Shown: positions 1 through 8,146, counted from the first letter of the stretch. The stretch is 64,000 nt of DNA from CBDDGJ01 sp965199285 (GCA_965199285.1 OZ240687.1:2042771-2106770), one strand, 5' to 3'. A program made the numbers and translations. The notes: generated by a model not told the origin, from the letters alone.

Positions 1-605
1 ATCTGGCTAAGTGTGGTGATATTAGTTGCCCCCACCACCGCGCCAACCGCGCCGCTTTTCGACCATTCAACAATCGCTTCGGCCGTTTTGAGATAGAGCG
101 GGCGATCATCTATCATCAAATGCTGGAACCTTTGCGCCCCCGCATTTGAGGTGTGACATAATATATATACGCCGCCTGCCTGCCCGCCCGCTTCGACAAA
201 AGGCATGATTGAATCATCGCCCATATAGGGCGACACGGTTACCGCATCGGCTTGTAAATCTTCAAAAACCGCCTTTGCGTAAGCGGCACTGCTGCGACCA
301 ATATCGCCGCGCTTGGCATCCAAAATAAGCGGCACCTCATAATGTTTGGCAAGAGCGATAATCTCGTGCAAGGCATCATAACCGGCGCGCCCATATTGTT
401 CGAAATAGGCAGTGTTTGGTTTGATTGCGGAAGGGGCAGGGGTGGTTTGAAATAACCGTTCCATTAATCCGCCATAATAGCGCACAATAATATCGGCAAT
501 GTCGCCTTGATAGGGGATGGCCTCAATCATAGGGTCAATTCCCAAACATAAGAGGCTTCCCTTTTTTTGCGCGGAATTGATAAGTTTTTGATGATAATCA
601 GACAT
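1..605 (-). CDS. pyrF: Orotidine 5'-phosphate decarboxylase, type 2 (C-terminus cut by window edge)
   Basis: Converts OMP to UMP, the last step of de novo pyrimidine synthesis, in the cytoplasm. Reading leftward from the ATG at 605, the protein starts MSDYHQKLINSAQKKGSLLC and continues in frame for about 201 codons to the window edge. The catalytic-site signature LDAKRGDIG, near residue 95, is the form typical of the longer type 2 OMP decarboxylases; VSPYMGDDS follows. The substrate-contacting C-terminal part is outside the window. The gene is divergent from ugd, with 58 bp between the two start codons. Family assignment is firm. Confidence 0.93.
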   Translation of the reverse strand, partial: MSDYHQKLINSAQKKGSLLCLGIDPMIEAIPYQGDIADIIVRYYGGLMERLFQTTPAPSAIKPNTAYFEQYGRAGYDALHEIIALAKHYEVPLILDAKRGDIGRSSAAYAKAVFEDLQADAVTVSPYMGDDSIMPFVEAGGQAGGVYILCHTSNAGAQRFQHLMIDDRPLYLKTAEAIVEWSKSGAVGAVVGATNITTLSQ

Positions 606-663
606 AATCTTTATATAATTGATTCGCAGTGCTAGAACGTTGCAAGCGGATAGGGATAATCTT

Positions 664-1854
664 ATGGATAAAACAGAATCTATAACAGAATCTATCACAG
701 TGGTGGGCATGGGTTATGTTGGCATGTCGCTGGCAGTGTTGCTGGCGCAATATCACGCTGTCACCGCGCTTGAAATTGACGCGGAAAAAATTGATAAGAT
801 AAAGCGTAAGCAATCACCGATTGCGGATGCGGATATTGATAAATTCTTACAAACCAAATCGCTTAATCTCACCATCGCCAGCACGGAAAAAGAAGCCTAT
901 GAGGGAGCAAAATTTATCGTCATCGCCACGCCGACAGATTATGACTCGGTCAAAAATGCGTTTAATACAGATAGCGTTGACCAGTGCGTGGCGGCCGCCC
1001 GCGAACATAATCCGGAGGCGTTGATTGTGATAAAATCCACCATCCCCATCGGTCATTCGGAAGTCTTGCAAGAAAAATATGCGACTGATAAAATTATTTT
1101 CTCGCCCGAATTTTCGCGCGAAGGGCGCGGGCTGGAAGATAGTCTCTATCCCTCGCGGATTATTGTCGGCAGTGATATTCCGCAAGCGCAAGAATTTGGC
1201 GTCATCTTGAAAACCGCTGCCGAACCAGATGATACGCCGCTTATTTTTATGCACGCGAAAGAGGCAGAGACGGTTAAATTATTTTCCAACACATATTTGG
1301 CGATGCGGGTCGCTTTTTTCAATGAGCTGGATAATTATGCCCTGCAATGGGGGCTGGATAGTAAAAGCATTATTGATAGCGTCTGCGCGGATACGCGGAT
1401 TGGTGAGGGATATAATAATCCCTCTTTCGGCTATGGCGGCTATTGCCTGCCCAAAGATACCAAACAGCTACATGCTAATTTTGATAAAATTCCGCAAAAT
1501 CTGATTGAGGCGATCATAAAATCCAATAGTAGCCGTAAGGATTTTATTGCCACTCAGATTATCGATAAAAAACCGGCTTGCGTTGGCATTTATCGGCTGG
1601 TGATGAAAGCGGGTTCGGATAATTTTCGGTCTTCTGCGATATTGGGGATTATTCGCCGTCTGCGCGCGGCGAATATTCAGATTATCATTCATGAACCGGC
1701 GCTTGAGGCAGATGAGTTTGAAGGCGTGCCGGTTATTGCTGATCTCACACAATTCAAAACGCAAGCCGATGTGATTATTTGCAATCGCCGTACCCCGCTT
1801 CTGGCTGATGTTGAGGATAAGATTTTCACCCGCGATATTTTTGGTGAGAATTAA
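664..1854 (+). CDS. ugd: UDP-glucose 6-dehydrogenase
   Basis: Oxidises UDP-glucose twice with NAD+ to give UDP-glucuronate, a precursor for surface polysaccharides. The ATG at 664 gives 396 residues, close to the short E. coli-type Ugd; an in-frame upstream ATG at 619 adds 15 residues unlike the family. The Rossmann motif VVGMGYVGMSLAVLLA is at the N-terminus, SPEFSREG lies mid-protein, and the catalytic cysteine sits in GYGGYCLPKDTKQL near residue 265. The C-terminal UDP-binding domain is complete. It has no glycosyltransferase neighbour, but wecA (20735) and a GT2 gene (8976) in the window suggest an envelope polysaccharide role (inference). Confidence 0.93.
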   Translation: MDKTESITESITVVGMGYVGMSLAVLLAQYHAVTALEIDAEKIDKIKRKQSPIADADIDKFLQTKSLNLTIASTEKEAYEGAKFIVIATPTDYDSVKNAFNTDSVDQCVAAAREHNPEALIVIKSTIPIGHSEVLQEKYATDKIIFSPEFSREGRGLEDSLYPSRIIVGSDIPQAQEFGVILKTAAEPDDTPLIFMHAKEAETVKLFSNTYLAMRVAFFNELDNYALQWGLDSKSIIDSVCADTRIGEGYNNPSFGYGGYCLPKDTKQLHANFDKIPQNLIEAIIKSNSSRKDFIATQIIDKKPACVGIYRLVMKAGSDNFRSSAILGIIRRLRAANIQIIIHEPALEADEFEGVPVIADLTQFKTQADVIICNRRTPLLADVEDKIFTRDIFGEN

Positions 1855-1870
1855 AAAGCCTCGCCTCTAC

Positions 1871-1990
1871 TCACACCAGCTTTTTAGCGGGATAAGGGCG
1901 GGCTAATCTAGCAGCGAGCAGGACAGTTGAAATGTTAGCTTTATCATTTTCACGCCAGACAGTCACAATATGACGATTAGCATATTTATT
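1871..1990 (-). pseudogene. C-terminal fragment of an SNase-like nuclease gene
   Basis: Read on the minus strand this gives about 39 residues, including NRHIVTVWREND, STVLLAARLARPYP and a stop. It matches the C-terminus of the intact nuclease at 32683-33141, where NNRYIAIVWREND and STALLAAKLAQPYP occur at the same spacing. A stop lies just upstream in frame, and no SNase core (DGDSF, GIDTPE) is present, so only the tail survives. As at the intact locus, a copy of the structured RNA lies a few hundred bases away. The remnant implies an ancestral duplication or transfer of a nuclease-RNA segment. Confidence 0.75.
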
Positions 1991-2004
1991 TTATTTACCT
2001 TCCT

Positions 2005-2135
2005 CACGCGAATGGCTTTCAGCCATCGCTCCATGGGGCGAGCGAAACGAAGTGAAGTGAGATAAGTTGATGCGGCGTTTTTCTCGTTCACGCTAGTGAT
2101 GCTTACGCATCACCGCTCCACCGGGGCGGCGAAAC
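2005..2135. repeat. Two tandem hairpin units with conserved flanks
   Basis: Unit 1 (2005-2048) and unit 2 (2089-2135) share the order CACGC, a tight hairpin, GCTCCA, a G-rich run, then CGAAAC. The hairpins differ in sequence but keep pairing: ATGGCT-ttc-AGCCAT at 2012-2026 and GTGATGC-ttac-GCATCAC at 2096-2113. A second short stem follows in each (CGCTC/GAGCG in unit 1, CCGC/GCGG in unit 2). A third perfect hairpin, GGCTTGC-agtc-GCAAGCC, is at 2145-2162 without the flanks. They resemble REP-type extragenic palindromes. I saw no further copies in this window. Confidence 0.6.
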
Positions 2136-2194
2136 TATTTGCCGGGCTTGCAGTCGCAAGCCTATTCCTTTGCACCATCCAGTCTGTTTCCCCT

Positions 2195-2222
2195 TTGACA
2201 TTGCCCTCTTTTGTGATAGTCT
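2195..2222 (+). promoter_or_regulatory. Putative sigma-70-type promoter for structured RNA copy 1
   Basis: A perfect TTGACA -35 hexamer at 2195-2200 is followed after 16 nt by a weak -10, TAGTCT at 2217-2222. The expected start point is within a few bases of the first hairpin of the RNA at 2227. The position supports the RNA being an independent transcript. The -10 match is poor, so confidence is modest. Confidence 0.4.
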
Positions 2223-2226
2223 ACCA

Positions 2227-2514
2227 ATGTCGATGAAAATCGACATGAAGGGGGATTAGTACTCCTCATTCAGTAGTGGCCGACAATAAGCGGCCTTAAA
2301 ACCTCTTATTGCCCGATATTATATAGGCAGATGCTCTTGTCGTTATTATTGTGTCGGGGTGACGACGCTATAAAATAGCCGTTCGCGGTAAAAGCGTCGT
2401 GGCTACTCTACTGAATGGTCGTACTAACACCCCGGCATCAGAGCAACAGCCTCATCCCCTGCTAATAGGCGGGGATAAGATGAGGCGCTCAAAAAGAGCT
2501 TTGATGCCGTTTTG
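2227..2514 (+). ncRNA. Structured RNA, copy 1 (pseudoknotted, unrecognised family)
   Basis: Predicted by eye. P1 is an 8-bp perfect stem, ATGTCGAT-gaaa-ATCGACAT (2227-2246), followed by a G-run with GGATTA. CATTCAGTAG (2267-2276) pairs with CTACTGAATG (2408-2417). GTCGGGGTG (2353-2361) pairs with CACCCCGGC (2428-2436), crossing the first helix and so forming a pseudoknot. Inside, ACGACGCT (2362-2369) pairs with AGCGTCGT (2393-2400) and encloses a GCCG-ttcg-CGGT hairpin. An 11-bp helix, 2434-2444 with 2498-2508, precedes CGTTTTG. Copy 2 has the same architecture with different stem sequences. The RNA ends 32 nt before the gene at 2547, so it could be a leader or a separate transcript. Size, pseudoknot and stand-alone copies recall IscB-type omegaRNA (HEARO), but no such nuclease is present and identity is unproven. 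Confidence 0.65.
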
Positions 2515-2546
2515 TTTGACCCATGTAAAACGGAAAGGAAAAGCCA

Positions 2547-2792
2547 ATGTATGAGTATAATGTCTGGGCGGATATGCTCAATAAATATCACACCTCAACC
2601 GATCTCGTCCAAGCCATATGGATTATCTCTTTTACCATCATCACTGTGACCCTAATGATTGGGCTAAAAAATACCGTGAAATGGATTATGGACAGGTTCG
2701 GCAAGGATAAGCCCAAAGGTAAAGATATGGTTCATCACCCCGAAAGTTATTTGCTTAATATTGATGAAGATCCTCCCAAGCCGAAACTATAA
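2547..2792 (+). CDS. Small single-pass membrane protein of unknown function
   Basis: I do not recognise this 81-residue protein. A Shine-Dalgarno-like GGAAAGG lies 7-13 nt before the ATG. One hydrophobic stretch (about residues 24-40) is followed by a lysine-rich segment and a proline-rich charged tail (EDPPKPKL), suggesting an N-out, C-in anchor. The gene begins 32 nt after the structured RNA on the same strand, so expression may depend on that RNA. The span 2793-2854 before the convergent esterase gene shows no clear terminator. A real coding region is likely because of the ribosome site and plausible composition, but there is no homology support. Confidence 0.6.
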   Translation: MYEYNVWADMLNKYHTSTDLVQAIWIISFTIITVTLMIGLKNTVKWIMDRFGKDKPKGKDMVHHPESYLLNIDEDPPKPKL

Positions 2793-2854
2793 AACCTGCC
2801 GGAGGATCAAAATCTATCGCAAAACCATATGGCGTATTATCGGGTGCTCATAAT

Positions 2855-3883
2855 TTAAACAACCAGCAGGCTGGCAAGGTCGCGGGCGAGCTGGATTTGC
2901 GCATTTTCCGCCGCCTTACTGACATTGCCCATGGATAAAAAACTATGGCATAAATTGGTAAAGCGATGATGGATGGTGGGCACATCTGCTTTTTTCAAGC
3001 GTTCCGCATAAGCATCGCCTTGATCGCGAATAGGGTCGAAACCGGCGGTCGCAATGATTGCTGGTGGTAGCCCTTTTAAAGATTTTGCTTTTAAGGGATT
3101 GGCTTGGCGATGATCGCTCAGTTTGCCATCGGGAAACACTAAGGCGTTGAAAAATTCCATTGTCTCGCGATTAAGCGGAAAACAATCGGCACAAGATTCG
3201 AGAGACGGGAAGCCTTCTTCTTCTGTCGTCACCCAAGGATAAACCAATAATTGCGCCTTAGGTTTAATGGTCGCGCTTTTGCGTGACTTTAGCGTTTGGC
3301 ATAATACGGAGGCGATAAGCCCGCCTGCACTATCGCCTGCAAGGGCGACATTTTCAGGGTTAATGCCAAGCTGTTTGGCGTTTTTCTGGACATATGTCCA
3401 TAGCGTATCGGCATCCTCATGCGCGGCAGGGAATTTATGCTCAGGGCAGAGCCGATAATCAAGCGAGATGACTTTGGCACGACATTCATCTGCCAGAATT
3501 GTACAAAAACTATCATCCGAATCGAGATCCATCAGCACCAGCCCGCCTTGATGGAAAAATAAAATCGCTGGCGCATTATCGCTCATATGTTCGGGTTCAT
3601 AAAACCGCACCGGCAGCTCGCCTGCTTTGCCGGGAATTGTGGTGTCATAAATATGGATATTGCGCCGCCTTGCCCCGTTTAGATTTTTGAATGTGTCATG
3701 CACGGCTTGACGCATTTCATGAAGTTCCACATCTTGTGACGATGGAGGCGCCATTTTCGCCAGCAAATGCAGATTGGGATCAAGCTCGTTGCCATCAATC
3801 TCCAATGGTCTTCCTGCCAGTATTTTGATAAGCGGCGTGGGGGTGTTTTTTAAGGCTGATAAGATAATGCGTTGAATGCTCAT
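2855..3883 (-). CDS. Alpha/beta hydrolase, hormone-sensitive-lipase family (esterase)
   Basis: A 342-residue serine esterase probably acting on short acyl esters in the cytoplasm. The oxyanion-hole motif is FFHQGG near residue 110, a variant of HGGG. The nucleophile lies in GDSAGG near residue 183, and the remaining triad members are plausibly in DPIRDQG and LCHSF. AGGAG lies 8-12 nt before the ATG at 3883. The start is 14 nt after the end of the TetR gene at 3898, so the pair is probably an operon with the regulator controlling the esterase. Substrate unknown. A second HSL-family esterase is at 51925. Confidence 0.85.
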   Translation of the reverse strand: MSIQRIILSALKNTPTPLIKILAGRPLEIDGNELDPNLHLLAKMAPPSSQDVELHEMRQAVHDTFKNLNGARRRNIHIYDTTIPGKAGELPVRFYEPEHMSDNAPAILFFHQGGLVLMDLDSDDSFCTILADECRAKVISLDYRLCPEHKFPAAHEDADTLWTYVQKNAKQLGINPENVALAGDSAGGLIASVLCQTLKSRKSATIKPKAQLLVYPWVTTEEEGFPSLESCADCFPLNRETMEFFNALVFPDGKLSDHRQANPLKAKSLKGLPPAIIATAGFDPIRDQGDAYAERLKKADVPTIHHRFTNLCHSFLSMGNVSKAAENAQIQLARDLASLLVV

Positions 3884-3897
3884 GCGCTTAAGCTCTC

Positions 3898-4587
3898 CTA
3901 AGTCTCGTTGTTTTTAATGCGGCCTAAAAATATGTCAGTTGTGAATTGGGCTGCCGCTACGGGGTCTGTTATATCGCGGTTCATCATTTCGTCAAGTACC
4001 GCGAGCGCAACACCACTGGCGGCGGCGGTTAGAAAATCAACATCGGCCGCGGGTAAAAGATCATCGGCAATCGCTTTTTCCAAATCTTCACGCAGCTCAT
4101 GAAAGGCGGTTTGTCGGTGCGGGTCATCAGAATATTTTGGATTGGCGGTATGGCCGCGATTGGCGCGCATCATCTCATAAATCGAGCGATTTTCAGCATA
4201 ATAAGAAAAATAGGTGAGATAGCTTTTATGGACAAAATCTTCAAAATTATCAGCCTGTCGTCTCGCATCACGCAAGGCTTTGTTTAAGTCGGCTTGGGTT
4301 TGCGCGATAAGGGCGTTGAAAATTTCATCCTTGCTTTGGAAATAATTATAAAATGTACCGGTGGCAAGATTGGTGCGGCGGATAATATCGCGCACCGTTG
4401 TGGTACCATAGCCGCGTTCGGCAAATACTTGTTGCGCGGCGTGCAAAATCGCTTGCCGATTGGTGGCGCGGTTTTGGGCGCGCTTGCTGTCTTCAAGTTT
4501 TTCTGGCGTTGCAGATTGTGTGTTATCGACCATTGATAGGCGTGCGGCTTTATCCACCAAAAATCCCCTTTTATTCCTGTTCCACAA
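3898..4587 (-). CDS. TetR-family transcriptional regulator
   Basis: Up to 229 residues. The N-terminal helix-turn-helix is seen in ILHAAQQVFAERGYGTTTV followed by TNLATGTFYNYFQSKDEIF, the classical TetR recognition helix. The C-terminal ligand-binding domain is variable, so the ligand cannot be named. The start is uncertain: an ATG at 4587, a GTG at 4557 just after an AGGGGA-like ribosome site, and an ATG at 4533 are all in frame, and the DNA-binding domain is downstream of all three. It lies 14 nt upstream of the esterase gene, its likely target together with itself. Confidence 0.88.
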   Translation of the reverse strand: MWNRNKRGFLVDKAARLSMVDNTQSATPEKLEDSKRAQNRATNRQAILHAAQQVFAERGYGTTTVRDIIRRTNLATGTFYNYFQSKDEIFNALIAQTQADLNKALRDARRQADNFEDFVHKSYLTYFSYYAENRSIYEMMRANRGHTANPKYSDDPHRQTAFHELREDLEKAIADDLLPAADVDFLTAAASGVALAVLDEMMNRDITDPVAAAQFTTDIFLGRIKNNET

Positions 4588-4606
4588 ATTATTTTTAATA
4601 CAAAGC

Positions 4607-6037
4607 CTATAAAAAGGGAATAACCAATTCGGGTGGACGGCAAATAATTGCTTTTTTGCCTTTCACCACAATCGGGCGTTCCAATAATATCGGATTGGCA
4701 GCAAGCGCGGCGATGAGTTTTGCCTCAGTGGTGACATCTTTCAACCCAAGCTCTTTATAGATATTCTCTTTCACCCGCATAATGTCGCGGGCGCTGCATT
4801 TTAACATAGCGAGTAGCTCGTTAATCTCTTTCTGCTGCAGCGGAGTTTTTAGATATTCGATAATTTCCACCTTCGCGCCGCTTTCTTCAATCAGCGCCAA
4901 TGTCTGGCGGGATTTTGAACAGCGTGGATTATGATAGATTTTTAAGGACATAGCGCGTCTCCGTTTTTTAAGGGGCTTGATTTTGGGGGGTGTTTTGGTC
5001 ATGTCAGCGCCCACCGCCTCTTGAATATGGGTGAAGCCATCATAATCCAAAAGTTCTAAAAGCTCTTTTTTAAGTCGAGTGAGCAAAAACGGGCCTTGAT
5101 AAATAAGCGCGGTATAAAGCTGGACGAGATTGGCACCGGCGCGAATTTTTTGGTAAATATCAGCACCGCTCCGAATACCACCGGTGCCGATAAGGGTTAT
5201 TTCGCCTTGCGTATGGCGATAAAATTCTGTGAGCAAATGGGTTGACGGCTGCATAAGCGGTGCGCCAGATAGCCCGCCTTGCTGATGCCCATGTGGTAAA
5301 TGCTGCACCGCCTCATGCTGGGTGCTGGTATTGCCGACAATAATACCGGCAAGGTTTTTTTGCCGAATTGTCTGAACAAGTTTGCCAATATGTTGCGGGT
5401 CAATATCGGGGGATATTTTAAGGTAAATATCTGTCTGCCCTCTTACTGGCTCAATGGCGTTTAGAATATCCCTAATCTGCCCTATATCCGGCACCGCGCT
5501 TTTACCCGGAATATTGGGGCAGGATACATTAAGGGTGAGATAATCAGCAAGCCCGCTAAATGTTTCAACCCCCGCGACATAATCGGCAATCACATCATCG
5601 CTCTTTGTATTGGCTGCTAGATTGACACCAATCACCCCCGCCTTATCGCTGCCAAGTTTTTCAAGCCGTTGATAGGCGGCCGCTTGCCCCTCATTATTAA
5701 GACCTAAGCGGTTAATCACCGCCTCTTCTTGGGGGAGGCGGAAAATACGTGGTTTAGGATTACCCATTTGCGGGTGAGGAGTGAGGCTGCCCACTTCGCT
5801 AAAGCCAAAGCCGAGCTTTAACATGGCTTGCACCACTTCGGCATTTTTATCAAATCCCGCCGCAAGCCCAATAGGATTGGAAAATTTTAGCCCGCCCGCG
5901 CTGGTCGCCAGCCGCCAATCATCTTGGCGTGGGGGCGGCAAAATATCTTGCAGATGTTTTAGCCCATAAAGCGTTGCCTTATGTGCGGTTTCCGGCGGGG
6001 CAAGAAATAAAAGCGGACGTGAAAAGCGATAGACCAT
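4607..6037 (-). CDS. pyrD: Dihydroorotate dehydrogenase (quinone) fused in frame to an ArsC/YfgD-like reductase
   Basis: Residues 1-362 are class 2 PyrD, which oxidises dihydroorotate to orotate at the inner membrane with quinone. Visible motifs are AAGFDKNAEV, GVNLAANTKSDD, LNVSCPNIPG with the class 2 serine, and GTGGIRSGADIYQKI. Without a stop the frame continues into MSLKIYHNPRCSKSRQTL (ATG at 4951), a complete 114-residue ArsC/YfgD-type thioredoxin-fold protein with its active-site cysteine in NPRCSKSR. The linker is rich in K and R. A GGAGA lies 7-11 nt before the internal ATG, so ArsC may also be made alone. The pyrD start overlaps the lysK stop as TAATG. Either a true fusion or a lost stop codon or indel; the linker holds C6 and A6 runs. 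Confidence 0.85.
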   Translation of the reverse strand: MVYRFSRPLLFLAPPETAHKATLYGLKHLQDILPPPRQDDWRLATSAGGLKFSNPIGLAAGFDKNAEVVQAMLKLGFGFSEVGSLTPHPQMGNPKPRIFRLPQEEAVINRLGLNNEGQAAAYQRLEKLGSDKAGVIGVNLAANTKSDDVIADYVAGVETFSGLADYLTLNVSCPNIPGKSAVPDIGQIRDILNAIEPVRGQTDIYLKISPDIDPQHIGKLVQTIRQKNLAGIIVGNTSTQHEAVQHLPHGHQQGGLSGAPLMQPSTHLLTEFYRHTQGEITLIGTGGIRSGADIYQKIRAGANLVQLYTALIYQGPFLLTRLKKELLELLDYDGFTHIQEAVGADMTKTPPKIKPLKKRRRAMSLKIYHNPRCSKSRQTLALIEESGAKVEIIEYLKTPLQQKEINELLAMLKCSARDIMRVKENIYKELGLKDVTTEAKLIAALAANPILLERPIVVKGKKAIICRPPELVIPFL

Positions 6038-7650
6038 TAGACCAATTCCTCCGCAAGGGCGCGTTCCATCAGCTTGATACTATCGGCGAGCCCATAAAGC
6101 GCGACGAAACTACCAAAGCGCGGGCCCTGACTTTGCCCCAATAGAATTTCATAAAGCGCCTTGAACCAGTCACGCAAATTTTCGGCAAAATGGGTTTTGC
6201 CAATCTCATAAATATGATTTTGGATGGTTTGCGCATCGCTGTTAGCGGGCAGGGTTTTCAGCGTTTCGATAAGCGCGTAAATCGCTGTCTTTTCTTTTGT
6301 ATCGGGTAAGCGATAGCGTTTATGGGGTTTGACAAAATCAGTATAATAGGCAAGCGCATAGGCGGTGAGCTCATCCAAAAAAGGCTCGCTTTGGGGGTTG
6401 GCATGCGGCGCATAGGATTGAATATAGCCCCATAGCGCGTCTTTGCTTTCGGCATTGCTGGCGCTTACCAGATTGAGCAAAAGCGCGAAGCTCACCGAGG
6501 CGGAAGCTGGCGGCGGTTGCCCATTATGAATATGATAGGCAGGGTTGGCAAGCTGCTCGGTTTCCTCTTGGCTCTGATATTTATCCAAAAATGTAATATA
6601 TTCATCCACCGCTTTGGGGATGACATCAAAATAAAGCCGCTTGGCTTTGCGCGGGGCTTGAAACATGTAAAGCGCCAGCGATTGCGGCGGCGCATAATGC
6701 AGCCATTCATCAATGGTCAAACCATTGCCTTTGGATTTGGATATTTTCTGCCCTTGCTCATCCAAAAATAATTCATAGCTTAACCCTTCCGGCCGTGTGC
6801 CGCCAAGTTTTTCGACAATCTTACCCGAAAGCGTCACGCTTTCGCTTAAATCCTTACCCGCCATTTCATAATCGACGTTAAGCGCCAGCCAGCGCATCGC
6901 CCAATCCGCCTTCCACTGCATTTTGCACGCCCCGCCTGTGACTGGCGTTTCAATCGCCTCTTGCCGCGCGGGGTGGATATAGGTGACGGTTCCAGCATCC
7001 GGATTATGGCTTTGCATGGGAACCATTAAAACCCGCCCCGTATCCGGACAAATGGGCAAAAACGGGCTATAGGTCTGCTGCCGCTCTTCGCCAAGTGTGG
7101 GTAGGATAATCGCTATAATATCCTCATAATGCGCCAGCATTTTCATGAGCGTGTCATCAAATTTGCCAGTGCGGTAATAATCTGTAGCGCTGGCAAATTC
7201 ATAGTCAAACTCAAAGCGGTCAAGAAAATCGCGCAAGCGGGCATTATTATGCGCGCCAAAACTTGCATGCGTGTCGAACGGGTCGGGAATATCAGTGAGC
7301 GGTTTTTCAAGATGCGCCGCCAGCATGTCTTGGTTTGGCAGATTATCAGGGACTTTCCGCAAACCATCCATATCATCGGAAAAACAAATCAGTTTTGTCG
7401 CAATCTCTGGCGCTAATAATTCAAATGCGTGCTTCACCATAATGGTGCGCGCCACTTCGCCAAATGTGCCAATATGAGGCAGGCCGCTCGCCCCAAAGCC
7501 AGTTTCAAATAAGACAGATTTTTGCCCCGTGCGCGCAATCCGCGTGCAAATTTTGCGCGCTTCTTCAAACGGCCAGCTTTTGCTGGTTTGTGCCGCTTCC
7601 TGATAAGCATTACTATTTAGGGTGCTATTTAGGGTTTTTATATCTGTCAT
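6037..7650 (-). CDS. lysK: Lysyl-tRNA synthetase, class I
   Basis: Charges tRNA-Lys in the cytoplasm. It is the class I form found in archaea and many alphaproteobacteria, not the common class II LysS. The HIGH-type motif is LPHIGTFGEV near residue 57 and the KMSKS-type loop is KISKSKGNGL near residue 305. At 537 residues it is full length for the family. The ATG at 7650 has a weak AAGAG upstream, and the stop overlaps the pyrD start, indicating translational coupling. It is divergent from the TerB-like gene with an 88-bp gap that must hold both promoters. Confidence 0.94.
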   Translation of the reverse strand: MTDIKTLNSTLNSNAYQEAAQTSKSWPFEEARKICTRIARTGQKSVLFETGFGASGLPHIGTFGEVARTIMVKHAFELLAPEIATKLICFSDDMDGLRKVPDNLPNQDMLAAHLEKPLTDIPDPFDTHASFGAHNNARLRDFLDRFEFDYEFASATDYYRTGKFDDTLMKMLAHYEDIIAIILPTLGEERQQTYSPFLPICPDTGRVLMVPMQSHNPDAGTVTYIHPARQEAIETPVTGGACKMQWKADWAMRWLALNVDYEMAGKDLSESVTLSGKIVEKLGGTRPEGLSYELFLDEQGQKISKSKGNGLTIDEWLHYAPPQSLALYMFQAPRKAKRLYFDVIPKAVDEYITFLDKYQSQEETEQLANPAYHIHNGQPPPASASVSFALLLNLVSASNAESKDALWGYIQSYAPHANPQSEPFLDELTAYALAYYTDFVKPHKRYRLPDTKEKTAIYALIETLKTLPANSDAQTIQNHIYEIGKTHFAENLRDWFKALYEILLGQSQGPRFGSFVALYGLADSIKLMERALAEELV

Positions 7651-7738
7651 ATGATATTACTCTTTATTTCTGCTATAAGACATGTCACAAAAAAATCAAG
7701 TTGGTAAACATACGGATTGATAGGGATAGGCTGGTTTA

Positions 7739-8146
7739 ATGGATATAAGCGTGGAAAAAGCGCTTGCCTTTGCGCTGATAACGGCAGCGGCAAGCGATGC
7801 GCCCCCCGCGCAAGCGGAGCGGGCATTGATTATGAATTTATTAAATACAACCAGTATGGAAGCGCTTTTTGAAGAGGCTCTTTTTGATGAGGTAATGACG
7901 CTTTTATCTGCACCGGAGCCTATTCAAACCATGCTTGGGCTGATTGCGCCGCACCATCATTATGGCGCTTATATTTATGCTCAAACGGCGGAGTTTATTG
8001 CCCGAAATGGGGTTCTCGCGCCGGAAGAAATGCGCTTTCTTGAATTATTGGCAGATGAATTGCAAGTCTCGCGCCTCGATCGCGCCGCCATAGATTATAG
8101 CGCCCATATACGTCACCAAATGATAAGCCAAGACCATAATGAGTGA
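7739..8146 (+). CDS. TerB-like (tellurite resistance type) helical protein
   Basis: A 135-residue, mostly helical, acidic protein resembling the TerB/DjlA-type domain: APPAQAERALIMNLL, an acidic middle, then LAPEEMRFLELLADELQVS. Such domains are widespread and their biochemistry is poorly defined; tellurite resistance should not be assumed. The start follows an AGGGATAGG-like ribosome site. Its stop lies within the first codons of the hydroxylase gene (8-bp overlap), so the two are translationally coupled. The assignment rests on overall pattern, not a strict motif. Confidence 0.6.
   Translation: MDISVEKALAFALITAAASDAPPAQAERALIMNLLNTTSMEALFEEALFDEVMTLLSAPEPIQTMLGLIAPHHHYGAYIYAQTAEFIARNGVLAPEEMRFLELLADELQVSRLDRAAIDYSAHIRHQMISQDHNE

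Noticed and set aside
2227..2514. tmRNA, RNase P RNA, 6S RNA or a group I/II intron as identity of the RNA
   Set aside because: None of the conserved cores I know for these (for example the intron domain V or the RNase P consensus) could be found; no flanking exon or reverse transcriptase is present.
2227..2514. Firm call as omegaRNA of an IscB/IsrB element
   Set aside because: Only general resemblance; there is no RuvC/HNH nuclease ORF in the window and I cannot run the covariance model.
7739..8146. Tellurite resistance function for the TerB-like protein
   Set aside because: No other ter genes are nearby and the domain is widespread in unrelated roles.
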